From assembly GCA_946479785.1 (NCBI GenBank), contig CAMLHQ010000036.1:1-31576 (forward strand): a stretch of 31,576 bases of DNA, written 5' to 3'. The position numbers and the translations under genes are program-made. Source of the DNA: an uncultured Nitrospira sp. Lineage in GTDB: Bacteria; Nitrospirota; Nitrospiria; Nitrospirales; Nitrospiraceae. Positions 24,719 through 31,576 of the stretch are shown here, piece after piece. Below the pieces are notes generated by a model. That model searched no databases, was not told where the DNA came from, and saw nothing but the letters and a program-made list of their open reading frames with translations. How positions within the stretch are numbered: position 1 is the stretch's first letter; each line of letters opens with the position of its first letter.

Positions 24719-26514
24719 TCTTCACCGACTTTCAGTATCGCCAAGAAGGCTTCCTGAGGCACTTCCACACTGCCGACGGCTTTCATCCGTTTCTTTCCTT
24801 CTTTCTGCTTTTCGAGCAACTTACGTTTGCGCGTAATGTCGCCGCCGTAACATTTGGCCGTGACGTTTTTTTTCATCGCCCCGATGGTCTCTCGTGCGAT
24901 GATCTTGTTTCCGATCGCCGCTTGAATGGCGATTTCGAACATCTGCCTGGGAATCAGTTCCTTCATCTTTTCGGCCAGCTGGCGGCCCCGCGAATAGGAA
25001 CGCTCCCGATGGGTAATGAAGGACAGCGCGTCCACCGCTTCTCCGTTTAAGAGAATATCAAGCTTCACCAGATCGGACTCCCGATAGCCGAGCAACTCAT
25101 AGTCCAGCGAGGCATAGCCTTGCGTGCGCGACTTCAGCTTATCGTAGAAATCGAGGATGACTTCGTTCAACGGCATTTCATAGCTGATCATCACACGGGT
25201 CGGATCGAGGAAATGAATGCTGCGCTGAGTCCCTCGACGTTCCTGGCACAATTGGAGAATGGCACCCATGTAGCGCTCCGGCGTGATGACCGTTGCCAAG
25301 ATGAACGGTTCTTCGAACCGCTCGATACTGCTGGGAGGAGGCAACTCGGCCGGATTGTCGATTTCCAACACTTCCCCCTTCGTGGTCGTCACGCGATAGA
25401 CGACCGTGGGTGCTGTCGTGATGAGGGTCAATCCATATTCCCGCTCCAGCCGCTCCTGGATGATTTCCATGTGCAGCAGCCCCAAGAAGCCGCAGCGGAA
25501 CCCGAATCCCAGGGCGAGCGAGGTTTCCGGCTCATAGACGAAGGACGAATCGTTGAGCCGCAGTTTGACCAACGCATCCCGCAGGTCTTCATACTTGGCC
25601 GTGTCGGTCGAGTAGAGTCCGCAGAAGACGAGCGGCTTCACCTCTTTATAACCGGGGAAGGGTTCGTGTGTCGGCTGCACCGCGTCGGTGATCGTGTCGC
25701 CGATTTTTACGTCCGCAACTTCTTTCATATTGGCGCAAAGATAGCCGACCTCGCCGGTCAATAACTCCGTCTTCTTGACTCGCTTCGGCGTAAACTGCCC
25801 GACCTCCATCACTTCAAAGGTACGACCATTCGACATCACCTTGATCTTCATGCCGGGCCGAACGGCGCCGTCCACGATACGGGTCAACACGATCACGCCT
25901 TGGTAATTGTCAAACCAGGAATCAAATATCAATGCTTTCAAGGGCGCATTTGGATCACCAGACGGCGGAGGGATTCGCTCGATAATCGCCTCGAGTACTT
26001 CAGGAACCCCTCGCCCTTCCTTGGCACTGATCGGCATCGCATCGCTTGCGTCCAGCATCAGCACTTCGGAAATCGAATGCTTGGTGTTTTCCACATCTGC
26101 ACTGGCCAGATCGATCTTATTGATAACCGGAATGATGACGTGCTTGTTGGCCATGGCCAAATTGACGTTGGCAATGGTCTGTGCCTGAACTCCTTGCGTG
26201 GCATCGACCAGCAAGAGCGATCCCTCGCAGGCGGCCAGACTTCTGGAAACCTCATAGGTAAAATCGACATGCCCGGGAGTATCGATCAGATGCAGGGCAT
26301 AGGTATTTCCATCCCGGGCCTTGTACCGGATCGCCACGGCATGGGCCTTGATCGTAATCCCCCGTTCACGTTCCAGATCCATCGCATCGAGGATCTGGTC
26401 CTTAGCCTCTCGGGCAGTGACTGCGCCCGTGGCTTCGAGGAACCGGTCAGCGAGGGTCGATTTGCCGTGATCGATATGGGCGATAATCGAGAAATTGCGT
26501 ATGAGGCTTTGCAA
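24715..26514 (-). CDS. lepA: Elongation factor 4 (LepA)
   Basis: This is a 599-aa ribosome-associated GTPase. The G1 motif AHIDHGKST is followed by [17 protein letters not shown] and NKIDLASAD. The C-terminal LepA-specific part includes [20 protein letters not shown] and [21 protein letters not shown]4 affects translocation or initiation under stress; it acts in the cytoplasm or at the membrane. The only possible start is TTG at 26514, because an in-frame TAG lies two codons upstream and no ATG/GTG follows before the conserved N-terminus ([12 protein letters not shown]); AGGA lies just before it. It leads the nine-gene run and has its own promoter. Confidence 0.96.
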   Translation of the reverse strand: MQSLIRNFSIIAHIDHGKSTLADRFLEATGAVTAREAKDQILDAMDLERERGITIKAHAVAIRYKARDGNTYALHLIDTPGHVDFTYEVSRSLAACEGSLLLVDATQGVQAQTIANVNLAMANKHVIIPVINKIDLASADVENTKHSISEVLMLDASDAMPISAKEGRGVPEVLEAIIERIPPPSGDPNAPLKALIFDSWFDNYQGVIVLTRIVDGAVRPGMKIKVMSNGRTFEVMEVGQFTPKRVKKTELLTGEVGYLCANMKEVADVKIGDTITDAVQPTHEPFPGYKEVKPLVFCGLYSTDTAKYEDLRDALVKLRLNDSSFVYEPETSLALGFGFRCGFLGLLHMEIIQERLEREYGLTLITTAPTVVYRVTTTKGEVLEIDNPAELPPPSSIERFEEPFILATVITPERYMGAILQLCQERRGTQRSIHFLDPTRVMISYEMPLNEVILDFYDKLKSRTQGYASLDYELLGYRESDLVKLDILLNGEAVDALSFITHRERSYSRGRQLAEKMKELIPRQMFEIAIQAAIGNKIIARETIGAMKKNVTAKCYGGDITRKRKLLEKQKEGKKRMKAVGSVEVPQEAFLAILKVGEE

Positions 26515-26546
26515 ATCCTAGCTCATTTCATCAATAAAATCGGTTC

Positions 26547-26575
26547 ATTATAGTAACTGCCCTCCAGGTTGTCAA
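26547..26575 (-). promoter_or_regulatory. Consensus sigma70 promoter of lepA
   Basis: On the minus strand a perfect TTGACA (26570-26575) and a perfect TATAAT (26547-26552) are 17 bases apart. The -35 box overlaps the -35 box of the divergent bioA promoter. The expected start lies about 26 bases before the lepA TTG. Confidence 0.85.
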
Positions 26576-26597
26576 AGTAAACAGCCCCTCGTATAAT
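26569..26597 (+). promoter_or_regulatory. Sigma70 promoter of bioA
   Basis: On the plus strand TTGTCA (26569-26574) and TATAAT (26592-26597) are 17 bases apart, about 66 bases before the bioA ATG. The -35 hexamer covers the same bases as the lepA -35 box on the other strand. No BirA-like operator palindrome was recognised. Confidence 0.8.
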
Positions 26598-26662
26598 CCG
26601 CGCCGCGCCGAGTTTTTTAGGCCGTAGGCTATTCGCTTTCTGCGCTTCTACAAGCCTCCACG

Positions 26663-28027
26663 ATGACACGAAAATCCTCAAGACCGCAGTTAGAAAAATG
26701 GGATCACCGATACCTTTGGCATCCCTTTACCCAAATGCACGAATGGGAACAGGAGGAGCCGCTCATTATCGAGCGAGGGAAAGGGTCCTACCTCATCGAT
26801 ATTGACGGGAATAAATACCTCGACGGCAGCTCCTCGATTTGGGTCAATCTCCATGGCCATCGACATCCTGCCCTCGACCGAGCTACCAGGCAACAACTCG
26901 ATAAGATCGCTCACTCGACCCTGCTCGGGCTGTCGAATCCCCCAGCGATCCGCTTAGCACGCGAATTGATCCGTATCGCCCCGAAAGGACTTTCGCGGGT
27001 CTTTTATTCAGACAACGGCTCGACGGCAGTCGAAGTCGCCCTCAAGATGGCCGTGCAGTACTGGCAACAGGCCCATCCAGCAGCAGGGCCTAAAAATAGC
27101 TTTCTCCACTTGAAACTGGCCTACCATGGAGACACCATCGGAGCGGTCAGCGTTGGGAACATTGCACTCTTCCATGCACGGTTTAAACCGTTACTCTTTC
27201 CCACGTTGGCAGCCGATCCTCCTTACTGCTATCGCTGTCCGCTCAAGTTGACTTATCCGGCTTGTCACCTCGCTTGCCTCGATCCCATTGAGACGATTTT
27301 GAAACAACGTCATCGCGAACTGGCGGGATTCATTGTTGAGCCGTTGATCCAGGCAGCAGCCGGCATGATTACCCAGCCGGCAGGCTATCTGAAACGCATC
27401 AGGGACCTCTGCACGAAGTTCGATGTCTTGCTGATCGCCGATGAAGTGGCGACGGGTTTCGGTCGAACCGGAACCATGTTTGCCTGCCAGCAGGAAGGAG
27501 TGACACCAGATCTCATGACCGTGAGCAAGGGTCTCACCGGCGGCTACATGCCGCTCGCCGCCACCTTAACGACCGAAGACATCTACAGGGCCTTTCTTGG
27601 GAAGTACGAGGACTTCAAGGCCTTCTTCCATGGGCACAGTTACACCGGCAATCCTCTCGGCTGCGCCCTCGCACTGGCTAATCTTGAGGTATTTAGGAAC
27701 GAAAAAACGTTGGCGAAGTTACGGCCCAAGATCAGGATGCTGGAGCGGCTTCTCCAGCCGCTCCGTAAGCTCCCGCATGTCGGTGAAATCCGCCAGCAGG
27801 GATTCATGGTGGGGATCGAACTGGTTCAAGACACGATCACGAGGAGCGCCTATCCACCTGAAGCGAGAATCGGTCATCGGGTGACACAAGAAGCACGGAA
27901 GCGTGGTCTTCTCCTGAGACCCCTTGGCCATATCATCGTCCTGATGCCGCCGCTGACAGTCTCACCAGGAGAATTGAGGCGCATGTTGGTCATTATCGAC
28001 CAATCCATTAAAGCCGCTACAGCATGA
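26663..28027 (+). CDS. bioA: Adenosylmethionine--8-amino-7-oxononanoate aminotransferase
   Basis: This 454-aa class III PLP aminotransferase converts KAPA to DAPA in biotin synthesis, using SAM as amino donor. The N-terminus HRYLWHPFTQMHEW and GSSSIWVNLHGHRHP are BioA signatures. PLP contacts are YSDNGSTAVEVALK, D260 in IADEVATGFGRTG, and Schiff-base Lys289 in VSKGLTGGYMPLAA. Four cysteines (C189, C192, C201, C205) form a compact cluster seen in some BioA proteins. No other bio genes are in the window. It is transcribed alone, divergent from lepA and convergent with the DUF62 gene (26-base gap). Confidence 0.93.
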   Translation: MTRKSSRPQLEKWDHRYLWHPFTQMHEWEQEEPLIIERGKGSYLIDIDGNKYLDGSSSIWVNLHGHRHPALDRATRQQLDKIAHSTLLGLSNPPAIRLARELIRIAPKGLSRVFYSDNGSTAVEVALKMAVQYWQQAHPAAGPKNSFLHLKLAYHGDTIGAVSVGNIALFHARFKPLLFPTLAADPPYCYRCPLKLTYPACHLACLDPIETILKQRHRELAGFIVEPLIQAAAGMITQPAGYLKRIRDLCTKFDVLLIADEVATGFGRTGTMFACQQEGVTPDLMTVSKGLTGGYMPLAATLTTEDIYRAFLGKYEDFKAFFHGHSYTGNPLGCALALANLEVFRNEKTLAKLRPKIRMLERLLQPLRKLPHVGEIRQQGFMVGIELVQDTITRSAYPPEARIGHRVTQEARKRGLLLRPLGHIIVLMPPLTVSPGELRRMLVIIDQSIKAATA

Positions 28028-28053
28028 TGCTCGAGGGTCACCGAGAGACACCG

Positions 28054-28854
28054 TCAAGACAGGGTGACTCGCTCTCCCCGTCCCAACTTCAGAGTCGATG
28101 AAGCGTCCGTTTCTTTCAGAAAAACTTCCAACGCACCGCTGCTATTGATCAAGGCATGTGGGGAGGTGCGATCTCCCTCGGCATAGTACTGCACCAATCC
28201 ATCGATCGAATGGCCGGCTATTCGGATTAAAGGATTCGGACGTTTGGTGAACTCTCTTACGTCCTTCACATGACGCAGCGACAGATTGGTGATGAGATTA
28301 CCGAAGGCGTCGACGTAGACGACTTCTCCGATGAGCGCCGACTGTTCCCAATGCGGCTGAGCAATCTTTAAGGTATGGGGATCCTCTATAACCTCCCCGT
28401 ACGACGAGAACGGTTGATTCTTGGTGAGCCATGCCGCTGCCGGAGCAAAGACGTCGCGGCCCTCGAACGTGTGGCCTTCCGAATGGAGTCGATACTGTTT
28501 GTTGCTGATCTCGCGGACTTCGAGCGCCCCTTCTTGATCCAACACATGCGTGAGCAATCCGTTATCCGGCGCCAAAAAATAATATCGGGAACTTTTCGCA
28601 ACAAGAGGGCGTCTGTCGCTTCCCACACCCGGATCGATAACAGCCACATGCACCGTTCCGTCGGGAAAGTATTGGTAACAGGACTTCCACACATAGGCGC
28701 CGTCTTCAACGGCATGAGAGGGAATCCGATGACTGAGATCGACGATCGTCGCTTGAGGATTGATGGACAGGATAACCCCCTTCATGTTCGCCACGAACCA
28801 ATCCCGATCGCCGAAATCGGTCAGGAGCGTGATGAGCCCGGCGGGGTGCGGCAC
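28054..28854 (-). CDS. DUF62-family SAM hydroxide adenosyltransferase (SAM hydrolase)
   Basis: This 266-aa protein has the fold shared with fluorinase and chlorinase. Motifs are LLTDFGDRDWF, DLSHRIPSH, VIDPGVGSDRRPL, APDNGLL, FEGRDVFAPAAAW and a C-terminal GEVVYVDAFGNLITN. The family hydrolyses SAM to adenosine and methionine using an Asp-Arg-His triad. Asp74 and Arg81 are present, but the position usually His (TFHGRD) is Glu131 here. The start is GTG at 28854. It lies 100 bases after greA with a hairpin in between, so it may be separately expressed. Confidence 0.88.
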   Translation of the reverse strand: MPHPAGLITLLTDFGDRDWFVANMKGVILSINPQATIVDLSHRIPSHAVEDGAYVWKSCYQYFPDGTVHVAVIDPGVGSDRRPLVAKSSRYYFLAPDNGLLTHVLDQEGALEVREISNKQYRLHSEGHTFEGRDVFAPAAAWLTKNQPFSSYGEVIEDPHTLKIAQPHWEQSALIGEVVYVDAFGNLITNLSLRHVKDVREFTKRPNPLIRIAGHSIDGLVQYYAEGDRTSPHALINSSGALEVFLKETDASSTLKLGRGERVTLS

Positions 28855-28881
28855 GCTAGCAGCCTTTCGAAAAACTCATAG

Positions 28882-28913
28882 CGTGCGTTCGAGTGTTGCT
28901 CGACTTACGCACG
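28882..28913. repeat. Intergenic hairpin between greA and DUF62 gene
   Basis: CGTGCGT (28882-28888) pairs with ACGCACG (28907-28913), and TCGAG (28889-28893) pairs with CTCGA (28899-28903). The loop is 5 bases and there is a 3-base bulge. On the minus strand a T5 run follows after about 7 bases, so it may terminate carB-greA transcription. The flanks (AAAAAC, TTTTTCAACATCCTG) resemble the edges of the larger repeat at 8028-8150. Confidence 0.6.
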
Positions 28914-28954
28914 TCAGAATGTTCACAAGGTGGGAAGCCTTTTTCAACATCCTG

Positions 28955-29431
28955 TTAGAACTCCTCGAATTTTATCTCCACCACTTCATACTCGACGGTC
29001 TTGACGGGTGTCTTCACTTCGATAAAGTCCCCGACCCGTTTTCCGATTAACGCTCGGCCGACCGGGGATTGAATCGAAATGCGGTTGAATTTCATATCGG
29101 CTTCGTCCTGTCCCACCAGCGTATACTGCCGTTTCGCCTGCGACTCCTGTTCGATGACCAAGACCGTGGCCCCGAAGACGATCGTGTCGGACACGCGACC
29201 CGCGATTTCGATGACCCTGGCATCGGCCAACTTCGTTTCAATTTCGGCAAGGCGCGACTCGATGAAGCCCTGGCGTTCCTTCGCCGCATCATATTCCGCA
29301 TTTTCACTCAAGTCGCCGTGTGCTCTGGCTTCGGCGATGGCTTCAATGACTTGTGGACGCTCCACCTTGCGGAGACGATCCAGCTCGGCTTTGAGCGCGT
29401 CGTATCCTTTCTTGGTAATCGGTGTCGGCAT
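28955..29431 (-). CDS. greA: Transcription elongation factor GreA
   Basis: This 158-aa protein rescues backtracked RNA polymerase by stimulating transcript cleavage. It has an N-terminal coiled coil (about 1-75) whose tip carries the essential acidic pair D40 and E43 in GDLSENAEYDAAK. The C-terminal FKBP-like domain includes RISIQSPVGRALIGKRVGD and VEYEVVEI. Length and motifs are normal. ATG 29431 lies 14 bases after the carB stop, with AGGA about 10 bases upstream. The carB-greA order suggests one transcript. Confidence 0.96.
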   Translation of the reverse strand: MPTPITKKGYDALKAELDRLRKVERPQVIEAIAEARAHGDLSENAEYDAAKERQGFIESRLAEIETKLADARVIEIAGRVSDTIVFGATVLVIEQESQAKRQYTLVGQDEADMKFNRISIQSPVGRALIGKRVGDFIEVKTPVKTVEYEVVEIKFEEF

Positions 29432-29445
29432 GGTCCGTTATTCCT

Positions 29446-31576
29446 CTATGACCGGTGGTGATACTCCTGGAGCGTGCAAATCGTTAGCTCTTTCTTGAGC
29501 ATCGCTTCGATGCCCATCGCGGCGGCACGTGCGCCGCGCATGGTCGTGTAATAGGCCAACCCTTTGTTGAGCGCTTCGCGACGGATGGACAGGGAATCGG
29601 CATGCGACGCCGCCGTCCCAACTGTGTTGATGACGAGCGCCACCTCGCCATTCTTGATGTGGTCTACGATATGCGGCCGGCCTTCGGTCACCTTGTGAAC
29701 AGTTTTCACATCCACTCCGTTCTCCCGCAAGTAGGCGGCGGTGCCACTGGTCGCCTGGATATAGAATCCAAGCCGATGTAGTTGCTTGGCCACATCAAGC
29801 GCGAGGAGGCGATCGCTTTCTTTCACACTGATAAATGCCGTCCCGCCTCTCGGCAACGTAGCGCCTGCACCGGCCTGTGATTTGGCAAAGGCCCAGCCGA
29901 AATCTGCGTCGATTCCCATCACCTCTCCTGTGGATTTCATTTCCGGACCGAGCAGCACGTCCACGCCCGGAAACTTATTGAACGGGAATACGGACTCTTT
30001 CACGGAGAGATGAGTGGGTTTTGGCGCAGTCACAAATCCTAGCTCGTTGAGAGTTTTTCCTACCATCGTCTTCATGGCCAGTTTGGCCAGCGGGACTCCA
30101 ATCGCCTTGCTGACGAACGGCACCGTACGAGAGCCCCGCGGATTAACTTCCAACACATAGACGGTCTTATCTTTCACCGCAAACTGCGCATTCATGAGAC
30201 CGACGACTCCAAGTTCTAATGCCAATGCCGTCATTTGACGGCGGATGTCCTCTACAATACTTTCTTCGAGTGAATAGGGCGGTAGTGAACAGCCTGAATC
30301 GCCTGAGTGAACTCCCGCCTCCTCGATATGTTCCATGATGCCGGCAACAACCACCTGCCGACCATCGCAAATCGCATCGGCATCAATCTCAATGGCATCG
30401 GACAGGTATTTATCGATCAACACAGGATGCTTGTGAGAGGCCTTCACTGCCGATTCCATATAGCCGAGGAGCCCCGCCTCATCGTATACGATTTGCATCG
30501 ACCGCCCGCCCAGCACATAAGAGGGCCGGACCATTACAGGGTAGCTGATGCGGGCCGCCACTTTTACCGCCTCTTCGACCGAGCGTGCGATACCGCTTTC
30601 CGCTTGTTGCAATCCAAGCTTGTTGAGCAAATCCCGAAACCGTTCCCGATCCTCCGCCCGATCGATGGCATCAGGGCTCGTCCCGAGAATAGGGACGCCG
30701 GCCTTCGACAAGGGGATAGCAAGTTTGAGCGGCGTTTGACCGCCGAACTGCAGCACCACGCCGAGCGGCTGCTCACATTGAATGATATTGAGGACGTCTT
30801 CTTCCGTGAGCGGTTCGAAGTAGAGACGATCGGAGGTATCATAGTCCGTACTCACGGTTTCGGGATTGCAATTGACCATGATCGTTTCGATGCTTTCTTC
30901 TCGAAGCGCCATCGCCGCATGGACACAGCAATAATCGAACTCGATTCCCTGTCCGATTCGATTGGGGCCTCCGCCGAGAATGATGACTTTCTTCCGATTG
31001 GTCGGACGCGCCTCGCACTCCTGCCCATAGGTCGAATAGAGATAGGGCGTATGGGCTTCGAACTCCGCGGCGCAGGTATCGACCCGTTTGTAGGTCACCG
31101 ACCGTTTGTCCTTCGTCCGCATAGATCGCTGCGACCGGATCGATACAACCGGCAGCCCGGTCAGTTGCGCGAGGCGATCGTCTGAAAAACCCAGCTCCTT
31201 GGCCTCCCATAGAACCGCGTCGTCAAGTGACCTTGAGTTTCCCTGTGCCTGCGCCACGAGCATCTCCTCGAATCGAATGAGATCCCGCATCTGCTCCAGA
31301 AACCAGACATCGATTTTCGTCAGCGCGAAGAGTTCCTCGTTCGACAACCCCAGCCGCATTCCGTCTGCCACATGCCAAATTCGTTCGGGAATCGGCGTAC
31401 GCAGCTGCTGGCGAACCCGTTCCACAGCACTCTGCCGGTCAAAGCCGTCGGGGATTCCGCGATCCAAGCCGAGCCGCGAAACCAGTCCGTTCAAGTCCAG
31501 TTCCAGCGAGCGAATCGCCTTCTGCAACGATTCCTTGAATGTCCGGCCGATCGCCATCACCTCGCCCACCGATTTC
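29446..31576 (-). CDS. carB: Carbamoyl-phosphate synthase large subunit, 5' end cut by window edge
   Basis: The frame is open to the right edge; the visible 709 codons are the C-terminal two thirds of a normally ~1070-aa protein. The visible part begins in the conserved KSVGEVMAIGRTFKESLQKA segment, so the first roughly 365 residues lie outside. It contains the oligomerisation region, the second ATP-grasp domain (KVIILGGGPNRIGQGIEFDY, VRPSYVLGGRSMQIVYDE, VLEVNPRGSRTVPFVSKA) and the C-terminal MGS-like allosteric domain (IQATSGTAAYLRENG, INTVGT). It makes carbamoyl phosphate for pyrimidines and arginine. The stop lies 14 bases before greA. Confidence 0.96.
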   Translation of the reverse strand, partial: KSVGEVMAIGRTFKESLQKAIRSLELDLNGLVSRLGLDRGIPDGFDRQSAVERVRQQLRTPIPERIWHVADGMRLGLSNEELFALTKIDVWFLEQMRDLIRFEEMLVAQAQGNSRSLDDAVLWEAKELGFSDDRLAQLTGLPVVSIRSQRSMRTKDKRSVTYKRVDTCAAEFEAHTPYLYSTYGQECEARPTNRKKVIILGGGPNRIGQGIEFDYCCVHAAMALREESIETIMVNCNPETVSTDYDTSDRLYFEPLTEEDVLNIIQCEQPLGVVLQFGGQTPLKLAIPLSKAGVPILGTSPDAIDRAEDRERFRDLLNKLGLQQAESGIARSVEEAVKVAARISYPVMVRPSYVLGGRSMQIVYDEAGLLGYMESAVKASHKHPVLIDKYLSDAIEIDADAICDGRQVVVAGIMEHIEEAGVHSGDSGCSLPPYSLEESIVEDIRRQMTALALELGVVGLMNAQFAVKDKTVYVLEVNPRGSRTVPFVSKAIGVPLAKLAMKTMVGKTLNELGFVTAPKPTHLSVKESVFPFNKFPGVDVLLGPEMKSTGEVMGIDADFGWAFAKSQAGAGATLPRGGTAFISVKESDRLLALDVAKQLHRLGFYIQATSGTAAYLRENGVDVKTVHKVTEGRPHIVDHIKNGEVALVINTVGTAASHADSLSIRREALNKGLAYYTTMRGARAAAMGIEAMLKKELTICTLQEYHHRS

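Noticed and set aside
23906..24757. 283-aa plus-strand open frame opposite lepB
   Set aside because: Antisense to a clear signal peptidase gene; no recognisable domain.
26603..26630. Terminator or attenuator in the bioA leader (GC-rich stretch followed by T6)
   Set aside because: The GC-rich part CGCGCCGCGCCGAG cannot form a stable stem next to the T-run.
28032..28071. Bidirectional terminator between bioA and the DUF62 gene
   Set aside because: GAGGGTCACC and GGGTGACTC can pair, but with a bulge and a ~20-base loop, and neither strand has a T-tract.
30307..31185. 292-aa plus-strand open frame opposite carB
   Set aside because: Antisense shadow of a highly conserved enzyme gene.
1..31576. 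CRISPR arrays, tRNA, rRNA, insertion sequences, prophage or defence genes
   Set aside because: No direct-repeat array, tRNA-like cloverleaf, transposase or phage protein was recognised by eye; a tRNAscan or profile search would be decisive.

Overview
The window (31.6 kb) reads as ordinary chromosome of a Gram-negative, LPS-making bacterium. Gene content (Kdo and heptose genes, AsmA, lipoprotein signal), gene style and a recognisable intergenic inverted-repeat element suggest a Nitrospira-like member of Nitrospirota. That assignment is inference; no rRNA is present. I saw no tRNA, rRNA, CRISPR array, IS element or phage gene. Coding density is high. No gene-free stretch exceeds 300 bases; the largest gaps are 17157-17390, 7937-8151 and 5027-5222.

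Layout from the left. (1) Positions 1-5026, all minus: a large AsmA-family protein, an M24 Xaa-Pro peptidase, and an archease cut by the left edge. (2) Positions 5223-7116, plus: an MFS (anion:cation symporter type) transporter and a cyclophilin. (3) Positions 7178-9393, minus: a TPR protein and a divergent MEMO/AmmeMemoRadiSam-B-like protein, separated by a ~123-bp imperfect inverted repeat. (4) Positions 9476-16302, minus: seven tightly coupled genes behind a near-consensus promoter at 16342-16370. They are a small unknown protein, a MutL-like ASKHA ATPase, a protein with a barrel-sandwich (lipoyl-like) region and a KOW-like tail, a signal-peptide/FN3-like/DUF6754 membrane protein, two polytopic membrane proteins and one bitopic-anchored protein. 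I think this is the undescribed system of the window. (5) 16404-17156, minus: an SGNH-hydrolase lipoprotein.

(6) Positions 17391-26514, minus: a nine-gene envelope/biosynthesis run, lepA-lepB-hldA-kdsB-pyrG-kdsA-kdsD-pgsA-plsY. It combines translation factor EF4, signal peptidase I, heptose and Kdo precursor synthesis, CTP synthesis (CTP feeds KdsB and CDP-lipids) and phospholipid synthesis. Several junctions are ATGA overlaps. (7) bioA (plus) diverges from lepA; the two have near-perfect sigma70 promoters whose -35 boxes overlap. (8) Positions 28054-31576, minus: carB (cut by the right edge), greA, and a DUF62 SAM hydrolase with an altered catalytic triad.

Starts were moved downstream from the longest reading frame for pyrG, kdsA, hldA, the cyclophilin, the DUF6754 protein and one membrane protein. 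The reasons are family N-termini, Shine-Dalgarno sites or stop/start overlaps.
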